Both the position numbers and the translations under genes were made by a program. Positions 38,170-49,672 of a stretch of 64,000 nucleotides of DNA are shown here, piece after piece (position 1 is the first letter of the stretch; each line of letters opens with the position of its first letter). The notes beneath the pieces are model-generated. The model worked only from the letters and a program-made list of their open reading frames with translations, did no database searches and had not been told where the DNA came from. This DNA comes from Gossypium raimondii (taxonomy: Eukaryota > Streptophyta > Magnoliopsida > Malvales > Malvaceae): assembly GCF_025698545.1 (NCBI RefSeq), contig NC_068565.1:2046001-2110000 (forward strand), read 5' to 3'.

Positions 38170-38523
38170 AAATATATCATATGTGTCCTTGTATTTTTCG
38201 AAAATTTAAAATTTAGTCCATATACTTCCATTTTCAATAATTTAGTCCCTTGACTTTTCAAATTTCAAAATTCAAGTCCAACTACCAACACTATTTTTTT
38301 TTGTTAGATTTAAGTTCATAGCAACTTTATTTTTGAACTATATTGTTGCTAAGTCAGTATTTTTTTATTTCAAAATGTCACACCAAACAAACCTAGCAGT
38401 GTTAACTATTTGACCTAAAATTTGAAATCTGAAAAGTAGGAGGATTAAATCCCTGTAAATGAAAATAAAAATACTAAATTCCAAATTTTGAAAAAGTACA
38501 AGGACTTGTGACATATTTTTTAT
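38170..38523. mobile_element. MITE C, about 354 bases
   Basis: Left arm TATATCATATGTGTCCTTGT, right-arm complement AATATGTCACAAGTCCTTGT. The inverted match continues inward through TTTAGTCC/ATTTAGT words. A second member lies at 57431-57758. Noncoding. Confidence 0.55.
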
Positions 38524-38772
38524 ACAAGGCCTAAAAGTTCCCAAAATCCTTCTCCAACCCTTAAGAAAGAAAATAAAATGCGTTTGAACTCACGTCCTCC
38601 TATGCTGGTAACAATGAAAATTTTCAAATAATTTACTAACCATTTTGTAATTTTTCGAATAGTTTAGTGACTTTAGTTATAGTTTACCCCCAAACCAAAC
38701 AAACTTTTTTAGGAAGTATTCTTTTATATTTAGTCACCAATCTAATTATTTTAAAGTTGAATCAAATTAGAT

Positions 38773-39445
38773 TAGAGGAGCTCATGGGTCAAGTTGAGTT
38801 TGGGCTGGGCTCATACAATGTATCTAGATCAACTTTTCAAGTTTAGGCCCAACCCCGCCTGAAAAATGAACTTACTTTTTTACTCAAGTCTGACGCAATT
38901 TAAGATTGATAAACTCGGGTCTGACCCACCCATATTTGATTTTTAAATTAATTTTATTTGAGAGCATTTTTTAAAATATACAATACACTAAATGCACTAA
39001 AAAATGTTAAAATAAAATATTTCTAACACATTAAATTTTATTTATATTAAAAACACTACTATAACTATAACAAATATTTTATTATATTAAAAAATTAATA
39101 AATATGATAAATATTTATTGCATTAAATATAAATTTTTAAAATTTTATATTTTGGGTTGAGTAATTAGTTTAATTATTATTGAGTTAATAATTTAATATC
39201 AATATCAATATATATAAATAATTATTATTTAACATATATAATTAATATAATATTTTTATAATATAATATATTTGGGCCGGGCCGAATTCGGGTAAAAAAA
39301 TATTGCCCAAGGCTCAACCCATATGGAAAATGGACCTTAAATTTTATTCAATCCTATTTTTTATCCTTGTTTTTTGTTCAAACCCTCCCATTTTTCAAAC
39401 AAACTTTTATACTTGGGCAAGTGATCTAACCCATGAGCAAGCCTA
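38773..39445. mobile_element. hAT-like non-autonomous element, about 673 bases
   Basis: Left end TAGAGGAGCTCATGGGTCA, right-end complement TAGGCTTGCTCATGGGTTA. The ends carry the GC-rich GGGCTGGGCT / GGGCCGGGCC words typical of this plant repeat class. The 8 bases outside each end (AATTAGAT and GATTGGAC) agree at only 5 positions, so the target duplication is decayed or the ends are slightly off. Confidence 0.5.
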
Positions 39446-40270
39446 GATTGGACCCTAAATGAAAAAAAAAACTCTTGTAACCGTGTCTATTTTCTCCTTC
39501 TTAACACTTAAGCTTTATTTATCATTAATGTTGAGAAGTACTTTTTAATCCGAACCATAACTTTTTGGGTACATAAAACATTATTTCAAAAAAAAAAAGG
39601 CAAATAAGCAAATTCTCAAACAAAACCTCATTTTTAAACTTGGATTTTATCCCAAACCAAATTAGTAAATATTTTTAGTTTTTGGAAAAGTGTTTTTTTA
39701 ATGAATTTATCTTTTTATTTTCTCAAAACCACTTTTTGACATCAATGATAAATATAGTTGAAATTTTTAAAAGCATTTTTCCGTAACACTTTTTAACCTC
39801 AATGATAAACTGGTTGTTTATTAGTAAGTCAATTAACAATCTCAACTAGAGATAAATTAAGTTTTAGCTTGATTGGCATCGGTATTGTTGCCAATGCAGG
39901 AGGACGTGAGTTCGAGTGAATTAAAACACATTATCCTCCTAGTTAATGGTTGAGGAGAGACTATGACTAGTTCTAACCAGTATATAAAAATGAACATATG
40001 ATAAGAACTTGTAATAAGATTAATGTTTGAAAACAAAATCTAAACTAAAGATATAATTCTTAATTGAAATCCGAAAACTCTAACTTATTTATTAAAACCC
40101 AACCAAACTCATCCCATCTAAATTCAAAATAATTCGAAAAAAATAATTAAATCTAAAATAATTCTAACAAAATAACTAAAAATAAAATAAAATTCACCTA
40201 ACTAGCCAAGTTGTTCCAATTTACAATTTTACCGCAAGTTCAATTCAACACTTTTATCATCCATTATTAA

Positions 40271-40409
40271 GGGTGAGTTTGGATGGGCGGTGCGTTTACC
40301 TACGGTTAGTGTAAAAGCAGCGGTAGCGGTGAGATTAGATACTGTAGCGCGAAACAAAAAGTAAACTAAATGCATTGCACCGCACCCAATTGCCCATCCA
40401 AACCCACCC
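40271..40409. mobile_element. Tourist-like MITE, 139 bases
   Basis: Terminal inverted repeat GGGTGAGTTTGGATGGGC against the right-end complement GGGTGGGTTTGGATGGGC (17 of 18). It is flanked by TAA on both sides (40268-40270 and 40410-40412), the 3-bp TWA target duplication of PIF/Harbinger elements. The interior is GC-richer than its surroundings. Confidence 0.8.
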
Positions 40410-41258
40410 TAATTACATTGCTAGTCCTTGCATTAAGTTGTCTATCTAGTTTATATACTTAAACTTTATATTCTTTAGTCATTGTAACTCAATTAACAAT
40501 CTCAATCAGAGTCATCAATCCTAATTCAAATCCAAACTTGATGGAACTCAATTTCACCTAACTCATCCCATCTAAATTCAAAATAATTCGAATAAAAAAC
40601 AATTATATCTAAAACAATTCCAACAAAATAACTCAGAATTTTTAAATTTGACCTAGCTAAGCAACTTGCCCAATTTACAATTTTATACCAAGCTAAATTC
40701 AACACTTGTATCATCCATTAATAAATTTTGTTGCTAGGCCTTGCCTTATACGTAAGTTATAGATTTAGTCTCTATACATGAACTTTAATATTCTTTGTAG
40801 TCATTGTATTTTTTTTTTAAATTAAAGTACTAATCCAAACAATAGTAAGGGCAAAATCAGGGGCATGGCAAGGGTCCTGCCCCTAAAATAGAAAATTTTC
40901 TATTTAGGCCATTTGAATTTTTTAAAATTTTAAATTAATAAAAGTAAAATTGCACTTTGACCCTCTAAAAATGACAAAAATTTGATTTAATCTTTAATAA
41001 ATTATAAAGACACAGGCTATTAAAATGGTGAAATTGCATTTTTACTATTGTAAAAATTACAATTTAATTTCGCCCCCTAACAAAAATTTCTGGCTTCACC
41101 CCTGGCTACTAGTCTCATACTATGCATAAGTTGAGAATTTAACAGTTGTTCTCAATTTTCTATCTTTCTTATTCATATACTTTTTATTTTTAAAATTTGT
41201 AATCACGACTCAAATGTTAGCCATTAAATCCATTAACTAAAATAGTGTATTTTTTTTT

Positions 41259-41488
41259 ATGATAAACGGCTCGTCTCGCCGTGACCTTCTCTTGAATTCT
41301 CAATACTTCTGTCACTCGATCCTCGCAGGGACAGAGAACCCCTTGCCGTCTCGGCTGTGCTACCGGAGGCTCTGGGGAAGTCGGAACAGGAGAGCACTCA
41401 TCTTGGGGTGGGCTTACTACTTAGATGCTTTCAACAGTTATCCGCTCCGCACTTGGCTACCCAGCATTTACCGTGGGCACGATAACTG
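41259..41488 (-). pseudogene. Nuclear insertion of plastid DNA: 3' part of plastid 23S rRNA
   Basis: The minus strand reads as the plastid 23S rRNA 3' region: CAGTTATCGTGCCCAC, then words such as GTAGCCAAGTGCGGAGCGG, AGTAGTAAGCCCACCCCAAG and GGTAGCACAGCCGAGACGG, then GGTCACGGCGAGACGAGCCG and TTTATCAT. It is abruptly GC-rich between AT-rich flanks. An open frame on the plus strand is a by-product of rRNA sequence. Against the plastid sequence as I remember it, several differences look like C-to-T changes, expected for methylated nuclear copies. A mitochondrial copy of plastid DNA as the source is also possible. Confidence 0.92.
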
Positions 41489-41675
41489 AGTATCATATAG
41501 AAATTACAAACTGAAATGATATTAGTCATTTGATAATATAATTGTCACATAAAATTTTGAAATTCAAAAGGTACATAACTAAAAAGAGACCAAATTAAAA
41601 TATAAAGACTGAACCTGCAATTTAAGTATAATATAAGGACTAAAAGAAGAATTTAACTTTAATAACCCTCATCTA

Positions 41676-41736
41676 AAACCCTACTGAACCATCATTTAAG
41701 AACAAAACAAAAAGCCAAATCCTCTGCAAAACCCTA
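41676..41736 (+). promoter_or_regulatory. Two telo-box words upstream of NIP7
   Basis: AAACCCTA occurs at 41676-41683 and 41729-41736, the second 14 bases before the ATG. This word is known in plants from promoters of ribosomal protein and ribosome-biogenesis genes, which fits NIP7. Confidence 0.6.
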
Positions 41737-41749
41737 ATCAAAAGCAAAG

Positions 41750-42331
41750 ATGAGGCCTCTAGACGAGAAAGAAACCACCGCCGTTTTCGAAAAAATCTTT
41801 AAATTCACCGGGAACAACCTGAAGAACATAGTCGAGAACCCATCTCATGAAGGACCCGACAAGGAACCCGGTCGCTATTGTTTCAGGCTACACAAAAACA
41901 AGGTCTATTACGTCAGCGACTCCCTCGTCAAACGAGCCACTAACGTCGCCAGAACCAAGCTGGCTTCCATTGGAACCTGCGTAGGTAGGTTCACCCACGG
42001 TGGCAACTTCCATCTGACCATCGAATGCTTAAACCTCTTGGCTGCTAACGCCAAGCACAAGGTTTGGCTGAAACCCACGTCGGAGATGTCGTTTCTTTAC
42101 GCGAATCACGTTTTGAAAGGTGGGCTAGGGAGGATAACGGAGAGCATCGCGCCTGGTGATGGGGTTGTGGTTTTTTCCATGTCGGATTTGCCTTTGGGGT
42201 TTGGGGTTGCGGCGAAGAGTACACAGGATTGTAGGAAATTGGATCCTAATGCCATTGTCGTGCTTCATCAGGCTGATATTGGGGAGTATTTGAGGATGGA
42301 GAATCAGCATGAGCAGATAATTGAAGAATAA
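41750..42331 (+). CDS. NIP7: NIP7, 60S ribosome biogenesis factor, 193 residues
   Basis: NIP7 is a nucleolar/nuclear protein needed for 27S pre-rRNA processing and 60S assembly in yeast and human. The single-exon gene starts [19 protein letters not shown], matching the fixed MRPL start of the family. The C-terminal PUA RNA-binding domain spans about residues 103-179 ([58 protein letters not shown]). An insertion around residues 31-41 ([11 protein letters not shown]) replaces the shorter PDGT loop of human NIP7 and explains most of the greater length (human protein 180 residues). No lesion; clearly functional. Confidence 0.96.
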   Translation: MRPLDEKETTAVFEKIFKFTGNNLKNIVENPSHEGPDKEPGRYCFRLHKNKVYYVSDSLVKRATNVARTKLASIGTCVGRFTHGGNFHLTIECLNLLAANAKHKVWLKPTSEMSFLYANHVLKGGLGRITESIAPGDGVVVFSMSDLPLGFGVAAKSTQDCRKLDPNAIVVLHQADIGEYLRMENQHEQIIEE

Positions 42332-42529
42332 ATCGGGTATTTTTTAATATTATTTGTTATCAAATTTGGAATTTTTAGGTTGAATTTTGTTTTAATTTAT
42401 CTGTCACTGCCCTCTTTAATCTCGTTGAATTTAAGTATTTGCTGCTTATTCGGTTATACTATGTCTTGGTTCAAATATTTGATGTAATAGTTTTACTGAT
42501 GATTCTTTGGTTTTTCGTTTTCCCTGAAG

Positions 42530-42645
42530 TATTTATGTATATATTCATATATAGTCATAGTTGTTGAAACCGGAGCAGTCATTCGGACCGGGTTTTTCTT
42601 GATATATTTATGTATATATTCATATATAGTCATAGTTGTTGAAAC
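42530..42645. repeat. Short direct duplication (about 41-base unit, spaced about 75)
   Basis: TATTTATGTATATATTCATA and the following ATATAGTCATAGTTGTTGAAAC occur at 42530-42570 and again at 42605-42645. The DNA between and after contains GGACCGGG / GGTCGACCGG words, also seen near 43745-43790. This may be the decayed ends of an unidentified TIR element. Confidence 0.6.
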
Positions 42646-42825
42646 TGGATGGTCGGTCGACCGGAAACAGGCTGGTATATTGGTCTAGAGTAAAAGAGAG
42701 AACCGGTTGACTTGTGACCTGGGATAAAAAATCGGTTGAGTCAGTGGTTGAATTGGGTTTTATTCATTTTTTTGAAATTTTATGATTTTTTTAATAATTT
42801 ATTTAATTGCAACCGTGGATATATG

Positions 42826-43888
42826 CTTGTGTATGTTAATCGGACTCAGGTTCATGTGTCAGATGCAGGTACGCGTTTAATACGGGCGTTCATTTTCCAT
42901 TTTGAAGTTTGTTCTGAATGTTTGGAGGGTCATATTCTCGTGTCATACCTAGATATGTGTTAGATGTTCTGTTAAATTTAGGGACTTGAAAAGCAATGCA
43001 AAATAGGAGTAACATAGCTCCGAGAAAATACTAAAGATTTAAAGATGGATTTCGAGATGTTGGTTAATTGAAACAGAAATTTTTGCTTGTAGTGCCTATG
43101 TTATGTGTATGACTTGTGTCTCGAAATAGTAGAGTTTAAAATGCAGCTTGGTATGATCGCTTTTTGTATAATCTGTATTTAATTAGTGAAAGGAATAGGT
43201 TTACTGCATGGTTCTTCATTTTTCTTGAAGTATTTATGTTCAGAGCGTATATTTTGATATAATATAGCACATCAAGGGTCTTACAAATACATGGAAAAAC
43301 GTAGAAGAAATTAAACATACCTCTGTTAGACATATTCACATATAAAACACGCTTATCCGAGTGTGAGTGACATTGGGTTTTATCAGTCCTATTGCAATGT
43401 ATCTGTTGATCTATGCTTTGAGAAAGTTTTATTAAACATGCTTTTATATTAGTCTGAATTTACGAGTGAATGTTAATTGGTCTTGAGTTTTGAGTGTCAG
43501 GTACGGGTATGTCTTTGACACCGGTATTTATTTTTCTTTTTGAAGTGTTTTCTATATATTTGGAAGATTATATTCTCATGTCATACATAGATTGGTGTTA
43601 GACGTTGTATCAACTTTAGGGACTTAAGAAACAAAAGTTCGGAGTAACATAGCTCTGAGAAAATACAAAAGAGTTAAAAGATGGATTTCGAGATGCTGGT
43701 TAATTGAAACGAGAAATTTTTGCTTGTGGTCAAATTTTTGGAATTGGACCGGCTACTGGTTCTCTGTCTTATCGGTCCAGTCCAATTTTGAAAACACTGC
43801 TTGTAGTGCTTATGTTATGTGTATGAATTGTGTTTCAAAATCTTAATCAGCTAGGATAATTCAAAATGCAGCTTGGTGTGATAGCTTT
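42826..43888. repeat. Direct imperfect repeat, copies 42826-43161 and 43466-43888
   Basis: Both copies contain, in order, a CATATTCTCRTGTCATAC word, GGAGTAACATAGCTC, AAGATGGATTTCGAGATG, GGTTAATTGAAAC, TTATGTGTATGA and AAAATGCAGCTTGGT. The second copy has about 75 extra bases at 43729-43802 rich in ACCGG and TCGGTCCAGTCC words. A weaker third copy may lie near 44185-44340. Noncoding, function unknown. Confidence 0.7.
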
Positions 43889-45891
43889 GTTCATGCCTCA
43901 ATACCTTTTCTCCAATAAGGGGTACGGGTAGGGGTTGTCTAGGTTCTTGTATTACCATCACTTAACATGATCTTCTGTTTCACATCCCTAATAAGCAGCT
44001 ATGTCGCTTTCACTTTCCAATTTTCGTAAAGTTCTCATGTCTAATATTGTGTCCATGACATAGGTACGGGGATACGAGCGTCATCAAACTCAGTGGTGTG
44101 CTTATAGCCTCTAATGTCATCTAAGTCAAGTTGATAGTGATTTCTTATACATTTTTGTTCAGAGGAGAGCTTTTTGTGTACACTAGTGAGGGTATGTGAC
44201 TGTAATTGATTGGAAAATCATGGCTATTAGCATCTCTGTTACTTGGATTCTAGTCGGTATTGGGCACGAGTGCTTAACTTTTTAGAAGTTATTTTTCCAT
44301 ATATTTGAAGAATCATATCACATATTAGCGGCTTGAAGACTCAAAATCCGAGGTTAATGCATTTGTTGTCGTCGCCGGGGTCAATAATTTATACATTTAT
44401 AAAGAACATTAATGAATATCAATTATTTGTAAATGGCTAACATCAGTTTTAACTCCATTATTATTTTCTAAAAATTTGAAAATATTATGTTTTTTAATTT
44501 AATATCTAGTACTTATATTTTCTATAATTTCTTTTATTAAATTTTGAAATATGGACAATTTAACATAATTTTTGTTTACATTATAGTATCATAAATTTAC
44601 ATAGAAATAAAATAATATAAAATATAAAATTGGGTCGATTGGACTTGCCCTTGAATGTTATAGTTGGAGATCATTTTGAACAATCTTAATTTTTTTTATT
44701 TAAGCTTATTTTTTGAGTATAATAATATAGTTTTATTTAATATGCATGTAACATATGAAACATCTAACAAATAGTTAAATGATTCTAATTTACATGAAAT
44801 TTAATCCACATAATAAACATGAATAACATATAAAATATGATAATCGAATTTAATAAATATAAATCATATAAAATATTAGAAAAAAAGTTAATTTAGTTTT
44901 GTTAAGATGATGTAAGTGAAATTTTTATATTATTTTAGTATATATCGAATATACAACTGCTTGTATTAAGAGGTGATTGCTATTTGAATGAGATATGATT
45001 TTTTTTCTTTTAGAATCTAGAAGTGTTTATGGCTCGATCAATTTGATTCATTTTAGTTTGAGTTTGTGTTTAGAATTTTTAATTTTGGATAGGCTCAATC
45101 CAACTTACATCATTTTACTATTTAAAATATTTTTCTATTTTGGACGGAATAAATCGAGTTTAAAATTTCTTTTAAATCAATTATCAATCTTGTTCGACCT
45201 AATCCATAAACAATTTTAATAAAATCGAGCTCCAATGAATATTAGCCAGGAGCAAAAGCATGTTTGTTTGTGAATCTAATTTTGGGTTCTAAAAAAAATG
45301 TTCTTTCTCAATGATTCTCATGGATATGGTTTTGGGGATTTTGGAAGAATCATCCAATGTCTATAATGGAAATTCCGTCATCCCCACTTATCTTAGTTGG
45401 GTTGACTTCAATTAGTCAATATTGTGATGAAAGCTTAGCTTGAGCGGTCTCGCATAAATCTATTATAAATAAGATATCAATTTGAGAATAATAAAAAGAG
45501 TTGTATATGTTAAGATTTAAATATGAAATAGAAAGGCGAATTTAGAAGATGACATTAAATCTTCATCAACGAGAGAGAAAAAAGATCGAGGAAGAGGGTT
45601 TGGAGACCCGCCATTGGTGCGATTGTAGTAGTGGATAAAGGAACATTGTGTGCTACAAAAGCCTAAAAATTCCATGCGTCATGGTTAGGGTTGGTTGGGC
45701 TAACTTGGGTGCTAGAATCTAGCTAGCATTTGCTTTAATCTAACTGGTAAGCAATTTTTTTCTCTTTTCTTGCCGATTAGGATATTATGATTTAGAAGTT
45801 TATTGTAAAATTTTGAATGTATTAAGTTTTTGTAAGGGATGTACTGTTAAAGTCGTTTGAGATATACATTTAATCAAAATTTAAGGATATT

Positions 45892-46434
45892 TATAAACTA
45901 TACCCGAAGTATCTAAACTATCAAAGTTTACGTTTTTATCAATCAACTTCAGTAAGTTACAAAATGGTCATTTAGCTACTCGAAAGTTTTCGTTTAAGTC
46001 ATTAGATTGTTGAAATTGCCACCGTATGACCTTTTACGTTTGCACCGCTGGCACCAATCGAAAGCTCTCATTTTCTCATCTTCTAAGATTTAATTTTTTT
46101 TCCATGAAACGACTTTTAAAAGTCATGGATCTATAAACCAAAATTCAAATGGCTTTCTTTTTCTCTGATCTCCAATGTTTACTGTCTGATCAATTTGGAT
46201 ATAAGGTATGTTATTCTACTCATCAGTAAGTACTGTTCCACCGTACTAATTGTTGAATCATCACCTGGAGCTCGCCTCCTGGACTTTAAAAAAAAAGACT
46301 TAACAACCCAATAACTTAAATAAAAATTTTCAAATAATACAATGATCATTTTGTAACTTTTTAAAATTAAATAACTAACTTGTAAACTTACTAATAGTTC
46401 AAAGACCTTCAGTTTAATTTACCCTTCTAATTAT
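45892..46434. mobile_element. MITE B family element, about 543 bases
   Basis: Arms: ATAAACTATACCCGAAG then TCAGTAAGTTACAAAATGGT on the left; complement of the right end GGGTAAATTAAACTGAAGG then AAAAAGTTACAAAATGATC. The interior words GTTGAATCATCACCTGGAGC and GGATATAAGGTATG recur in the 31484 and 49200 elements. Noncoding. Confidence 0.7.
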
Positions 46435-46566
46435 CAGAAAAATAGAATTAATCTAAAAGAAAATGTAATAACATGTAGATATATGTAATAATAGTTGAAA
46501 ATAGGTATCGATATTAAAAACAGTTTTTATTTAACAATCTTATAATAGGTTCTGATCATTCCCGAC

Positions 46567-47242
46567 TAGACCTGTTCATGTGTCGGGCCACCCAGCCCCG
46601 CCTAAAGGCTCGCCCGAAATGTGGGAGGGTTTCAGCAAAAAAGAGGCCCGAAAAATGAGCTTGGACAAAAAAAAAAGACCCGTTTAAAAAAGGACCGGGC
46701 CTTGGATAAGGCCATTTGGCTCGGGCCCGACCCTGCCTAGCCCGAATTCACTAAAGGACAAAAAAATCTGTCTTTTTAATATTATTTTCTTATTGTTTTC
46801 TTCCTATTTTGCTATCATTTTATTATTATGTTGCTACTATTTTGTTGTTATTGTTTGGATTTTGTATAAAACTTATTTTATTGTTAATTTTGTTATTATT
46901 TTAAAGACATTTGTTAATTTTATTATTATTTTAGAGTCATTTGCTTGTTAAGTTGCATCTATCTTAGTGTTATTTAAGTATACTTATTTTTTAAAATTTA
47001 TTTTCAATTTGTTGGAAAATATTTATTTTGATGTTTTTAGTATTTTTGATGTATTATATATATTTTAAAATAAAAATAATATAAAAAAATTAATATGAGC
47101 GGGTCAGGTTGGGCTCGGGTTTTAACATTTTTATCCGAGTCGGACTTGGGCAAAATTTTAGGCCCATTTTTGGGCCAGGCAAACGGGCCTAAATTTTTAG
47201 TTGAGCCCGAACCGAACCCGGCCCAACCTATGCACACCTCTA
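46567..47242. mobile_element. hAT-like non-autonomous element, 676 bases, 8-bp target duplication
   Basis: Ends TAGACCTGTTCATGTGTCGG and, complemented, TAGAGGTGTGCATAGGTTGG, followed by GC-rich GGGCC / GGGCTCGGGC stretches. The flanking 8 bases are TTCCCGAC (46559-46566) and TCCCCGAC (47243-47250), one mismatch, as expected for hAT. The interior is AT-rich with no transposase. A frame of 94 codons at 47037-47321 crosses the element's end and is not a gene. Confidence 0.75.
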
Positions 47243-48263
47243 TCCCCGACCCATAAATAGAATAATAATACGTTTCAGCGCACTTGAACCCACGTCTTTT
47301 TACGTTGGTAACAATGCTCATATCAATCGAGATAAGACTCCATCAACATTTTTATGAAAGCTAATAATTTATTACATTTTTATAAAAAAAAACAATATAT
47401 TATATTGCATCATATTCCAAAATTACTTTAATTAGTGAGGCAGAATTTATTCATGTAGCATTATATATATATATAACTTGAATATTTGACCCACTTTATT
47501 TTCGATGATGCCCCCCAGCCATGGATTCCCCTATCGAATTTTAAGAGCATTAAGTCTGATGGTATACAATTTCTGTGTTTAAACTCATAATACTTGTAAA
47601 ATTAGAATAATTTTACATAAATTTTATAATAATTATGCATATAAAATTTCAAATTAATGTAGATATTTTTTACATAATTTTTTTATTTTTAATATCTTAA
47701 TCATAAAAATTTAAAATATATATGAAACTGCTTTAATTTTTCACTAAAATAAATATAAATATAAAATTGACATGTTAGATCATTTCCAATATTTTTCCAA
47801 GAAAAACAAAAATAAAGACAAATATTCCCATGGTGGGGTTAATTTAAAAGACTTATTATATATATATATATAAGGATTCCCTTAAATCTTCTTATGCCCA
47901 CATCCATTGTAATTGTCCCCATTGCAGCCTTGATCTCAATGCATCCTTAACATCATTTTGATTCATCGAGCTCTAACGTGACTTTATGTTCCTCGAAAAG
48001 AGTTATAAATCTTAAATTAATAATACATTAAAATAATTTCGGGATATATTGAGATATATCGTTAACTTTTATGAACTAAAACAAATGATATTTTCCGTAT
48101 TGATACGAATTAAGATGCATGAACTCACTCACCCTCACTTTCTCTCCCATTTCCTCTTCACTTTTAGGCCCACATTACCATTCCCTATGACTAAACCATC
48201 CCATACCTTGTTTCTCTTGTTCTTTCCCTCTCAATCCACCCTTTACAGCCTTCAACTCACCTC

Positions 48264-48271
48264 TATATATA
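48264..48271 (+). promoter_or_regulatory. TATA box of the FPF1-like gene
   Basis: TATATATA about 75 bases before the ATG at 48342, within pyrimidine-rich promoter DNA, so transcription would start near 48295. No other clear element was found. Confidence 0.6.
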
Positions 48272-48341
48272 CACCCCTACAAAGTACCCCCATTGCCAAT
48301 ACCCTTTCTATAGCTATATCCTCCCCCTTTTTGATAAACCA

Positions 48342-48680
48342 ATGTCCGGCGTTTGGGTTTTTAAGAACGGCGTTGTTCGTCTCGTCGAGAACCCTGGGGT
48401 CGACTCCTTTGACGGAAGCCGTCAGGGTTCCAACGCTCGTCGCAAACTGCTTATCCACACTCCATCTAACGAAGCAATCACTTCTTACGCGGTTCTCGAG
48501 CGTAAGCTATCAATTCTGGGGTGGGAAAGATACTATGATGACCCAGACCTTCTTCAATTCCACAAACGATCCACCGTTCATCTGATCTCGCTTCCTAAAG
48601 ATTTCAGCAAGTTCAAATCCATGCACATGTTCGACATCGTCGTCAAGAACCGTAACATGTTCGAAGTCAGGGATGTGTAG
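48342..48680 (+). CDS. Flowering-promoting factor 1-like protein, 112 residues
   Basis: A small intronless plant gene of the FPF1 family, linked in Arabidopsis and other plants to flowering time, gibberellin response and cell elongation. No biochemical activity is established. The whole protein fits the family: [18 protein letters not shown] at the start; a variable Ser/Gly/Asn linker (20-32); [12 protein letters not shown]; then [19 protein letters not shown] (59-77), [20 protein letters not shown] (81-100) and the VRDV end. The linker is shorter than in AtFPF1 (about 110 residues and ending VRDM, as I recall it), as in FPF1-like paralogues. No signal peptide or membrane segment. Which member it is cannot be settled without a tree. 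Confidence 0.95.
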   Translation: MSGVWVFKNGVVRLVENPGVDSFDGSRQGSNARRKLLIHTPSNEAITSYAVLERKLSILGWERYYDDPDLLQFHKRSTVHLISLPKDFSKFKSMHMFDIVVKNRNMFEVRDV

Positions 48681-49199
48681 TTCCAATCTTTAGTCTTTCG
48701 TCATCTTTTCTTCTTCTTTCCTTTGTGTAATTAGGGTTAAAAACAAAACTAATTGCTAAGTATTTAAATTTTCGGTCGCAGATACATTTTCAATTGTTAT
48801 ACTATATATCTCGATCAATTGTAATAAAAAGTTAATATTTGATATACTGTCAATGTACCTTTTTTTTAATTCACAAACAACTTTAAAAAATTAACATGTA
48901 TTTTTTTTAATATTTTAATATACTCCTATAAAATACTTACGATAAAATATACTAATATCATACAATAAAGACCCATAATGTCACGTGTTTGAGTCGGAGC
49001 ACGTCTATCCAATATGTATGGAAGGATGGTGTCTTTTTACTCTTTATTTTTCCTCTCAATATGAAATTAATTTCCAAGTAAAATGAAAATCCGACAAAAT
49101 GCCAGCTTAGCTGGCAAGAAAAGCAGACAAAAATGCCAACTCAGCTAGTAAGGAATGTAGGCTGTAATTCGTATTTTATTGTTTTATGATTAAATTTAA

Positions 49200-49672
49200 G
49201 GTAAATTATACTCAAGGTCACCGAACTATAGTAAATTTACATTTTGTCACTTTAAAAGTTACAAAACAGTCATTAAACTATTTAAAAATGTTCATTTAAG
49301 TAACTTATGACCTTTTCTATTTGCATCGCTTGCAGCAATTAAAATACTTCCAGTCTCTTCTACAATTCATTTTTTTTACGAAACAAATTTGAACGTTACA
49401 AACCAACAAACCAAAATCTAAAAAATTTTCTTCTCTGATCATTGATATTGACTGTTAGATCGATTTGGATCTAAGGTATGCTATTCTATTTGTCGATGGG
49501 TATTAATCCATCGTATCAATTGTTGAATCGTCGCTTGGAACTCGCTCACTCGACTTCTTTCTTTTAAAAATAAACTTAATATCATAGTGACTTTAATAAA
49601 TCTTTCAAATAATTCAGTAATTATTCTATAACTTTTTTGAAATTGAGTGATTAAAATAGTTTAAGTGTTAAA
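49200..49672. mobile_element. MITE B family element, about 473 bases
   Basis: The left end GGTAAATTATACTCAAGGTC and TTTAAAAGTTACAAAACAGT match the inverted right end less well than in sister copies. The interior words GTTGAATCGTCGCTTGGAAC and GGATCTAAGGTATG match the element at 45892. Confidence 0.6.

Larger units (their letters stand above)
38061..41258. other. Intergenic CUL1-NIP7: MITEs, hAT-like element, AT-rich DNA
   Basis: No gene. Holds MITE C (38170-38523), a MITE B end fragment (about 38640-38695), a hAT-like element (38773-39445), AT-rich DNA with duplicated words (40080-40260 resembles 40500-40720) and a Tourist-like MITE (40271-40409). 40750-41258 is AT-rich with nothing recognised. 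Confidence 0.65.
42332..48341. other. Intergenic NIP7-FPF1-like: direct duplications, MITE B, hAT-like element
   Basis: No gene recognised. 42332-42500 is the likely NIP7 3' UTR. 42530-42645 has a short direct duplication. 42826-43161 and 43466-43888 form a longer direct repeat. 44400-45240 is AT-rich with nothing recognised, and 45240-45760 likewise. 45892-46434 is a MITE B and 46567-47242 a hAT-like element. 47340-48240 is AT-rich and grades into the FPF1-like promoter. Confidence 0.6.

Noticed and set aside
41259-41489. 76-codon open frame with a MINGSSRRDLLLNSQ start
   Set aside because: It is the complement of plastid 23S rRNA, not a protein gene.
47037-47321. 94-codon frame ending beyond the hAT-like element
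   Set aside because: It crosses the element's terminal repeat and has no known similarity.
48049-48585. 178-codon open frame overlapping the FPF1-like gene
   Set aside because: The FPF1 frame (48342-48680) has full family similarity; this one is an overlapping frame through the promoter and coding region.
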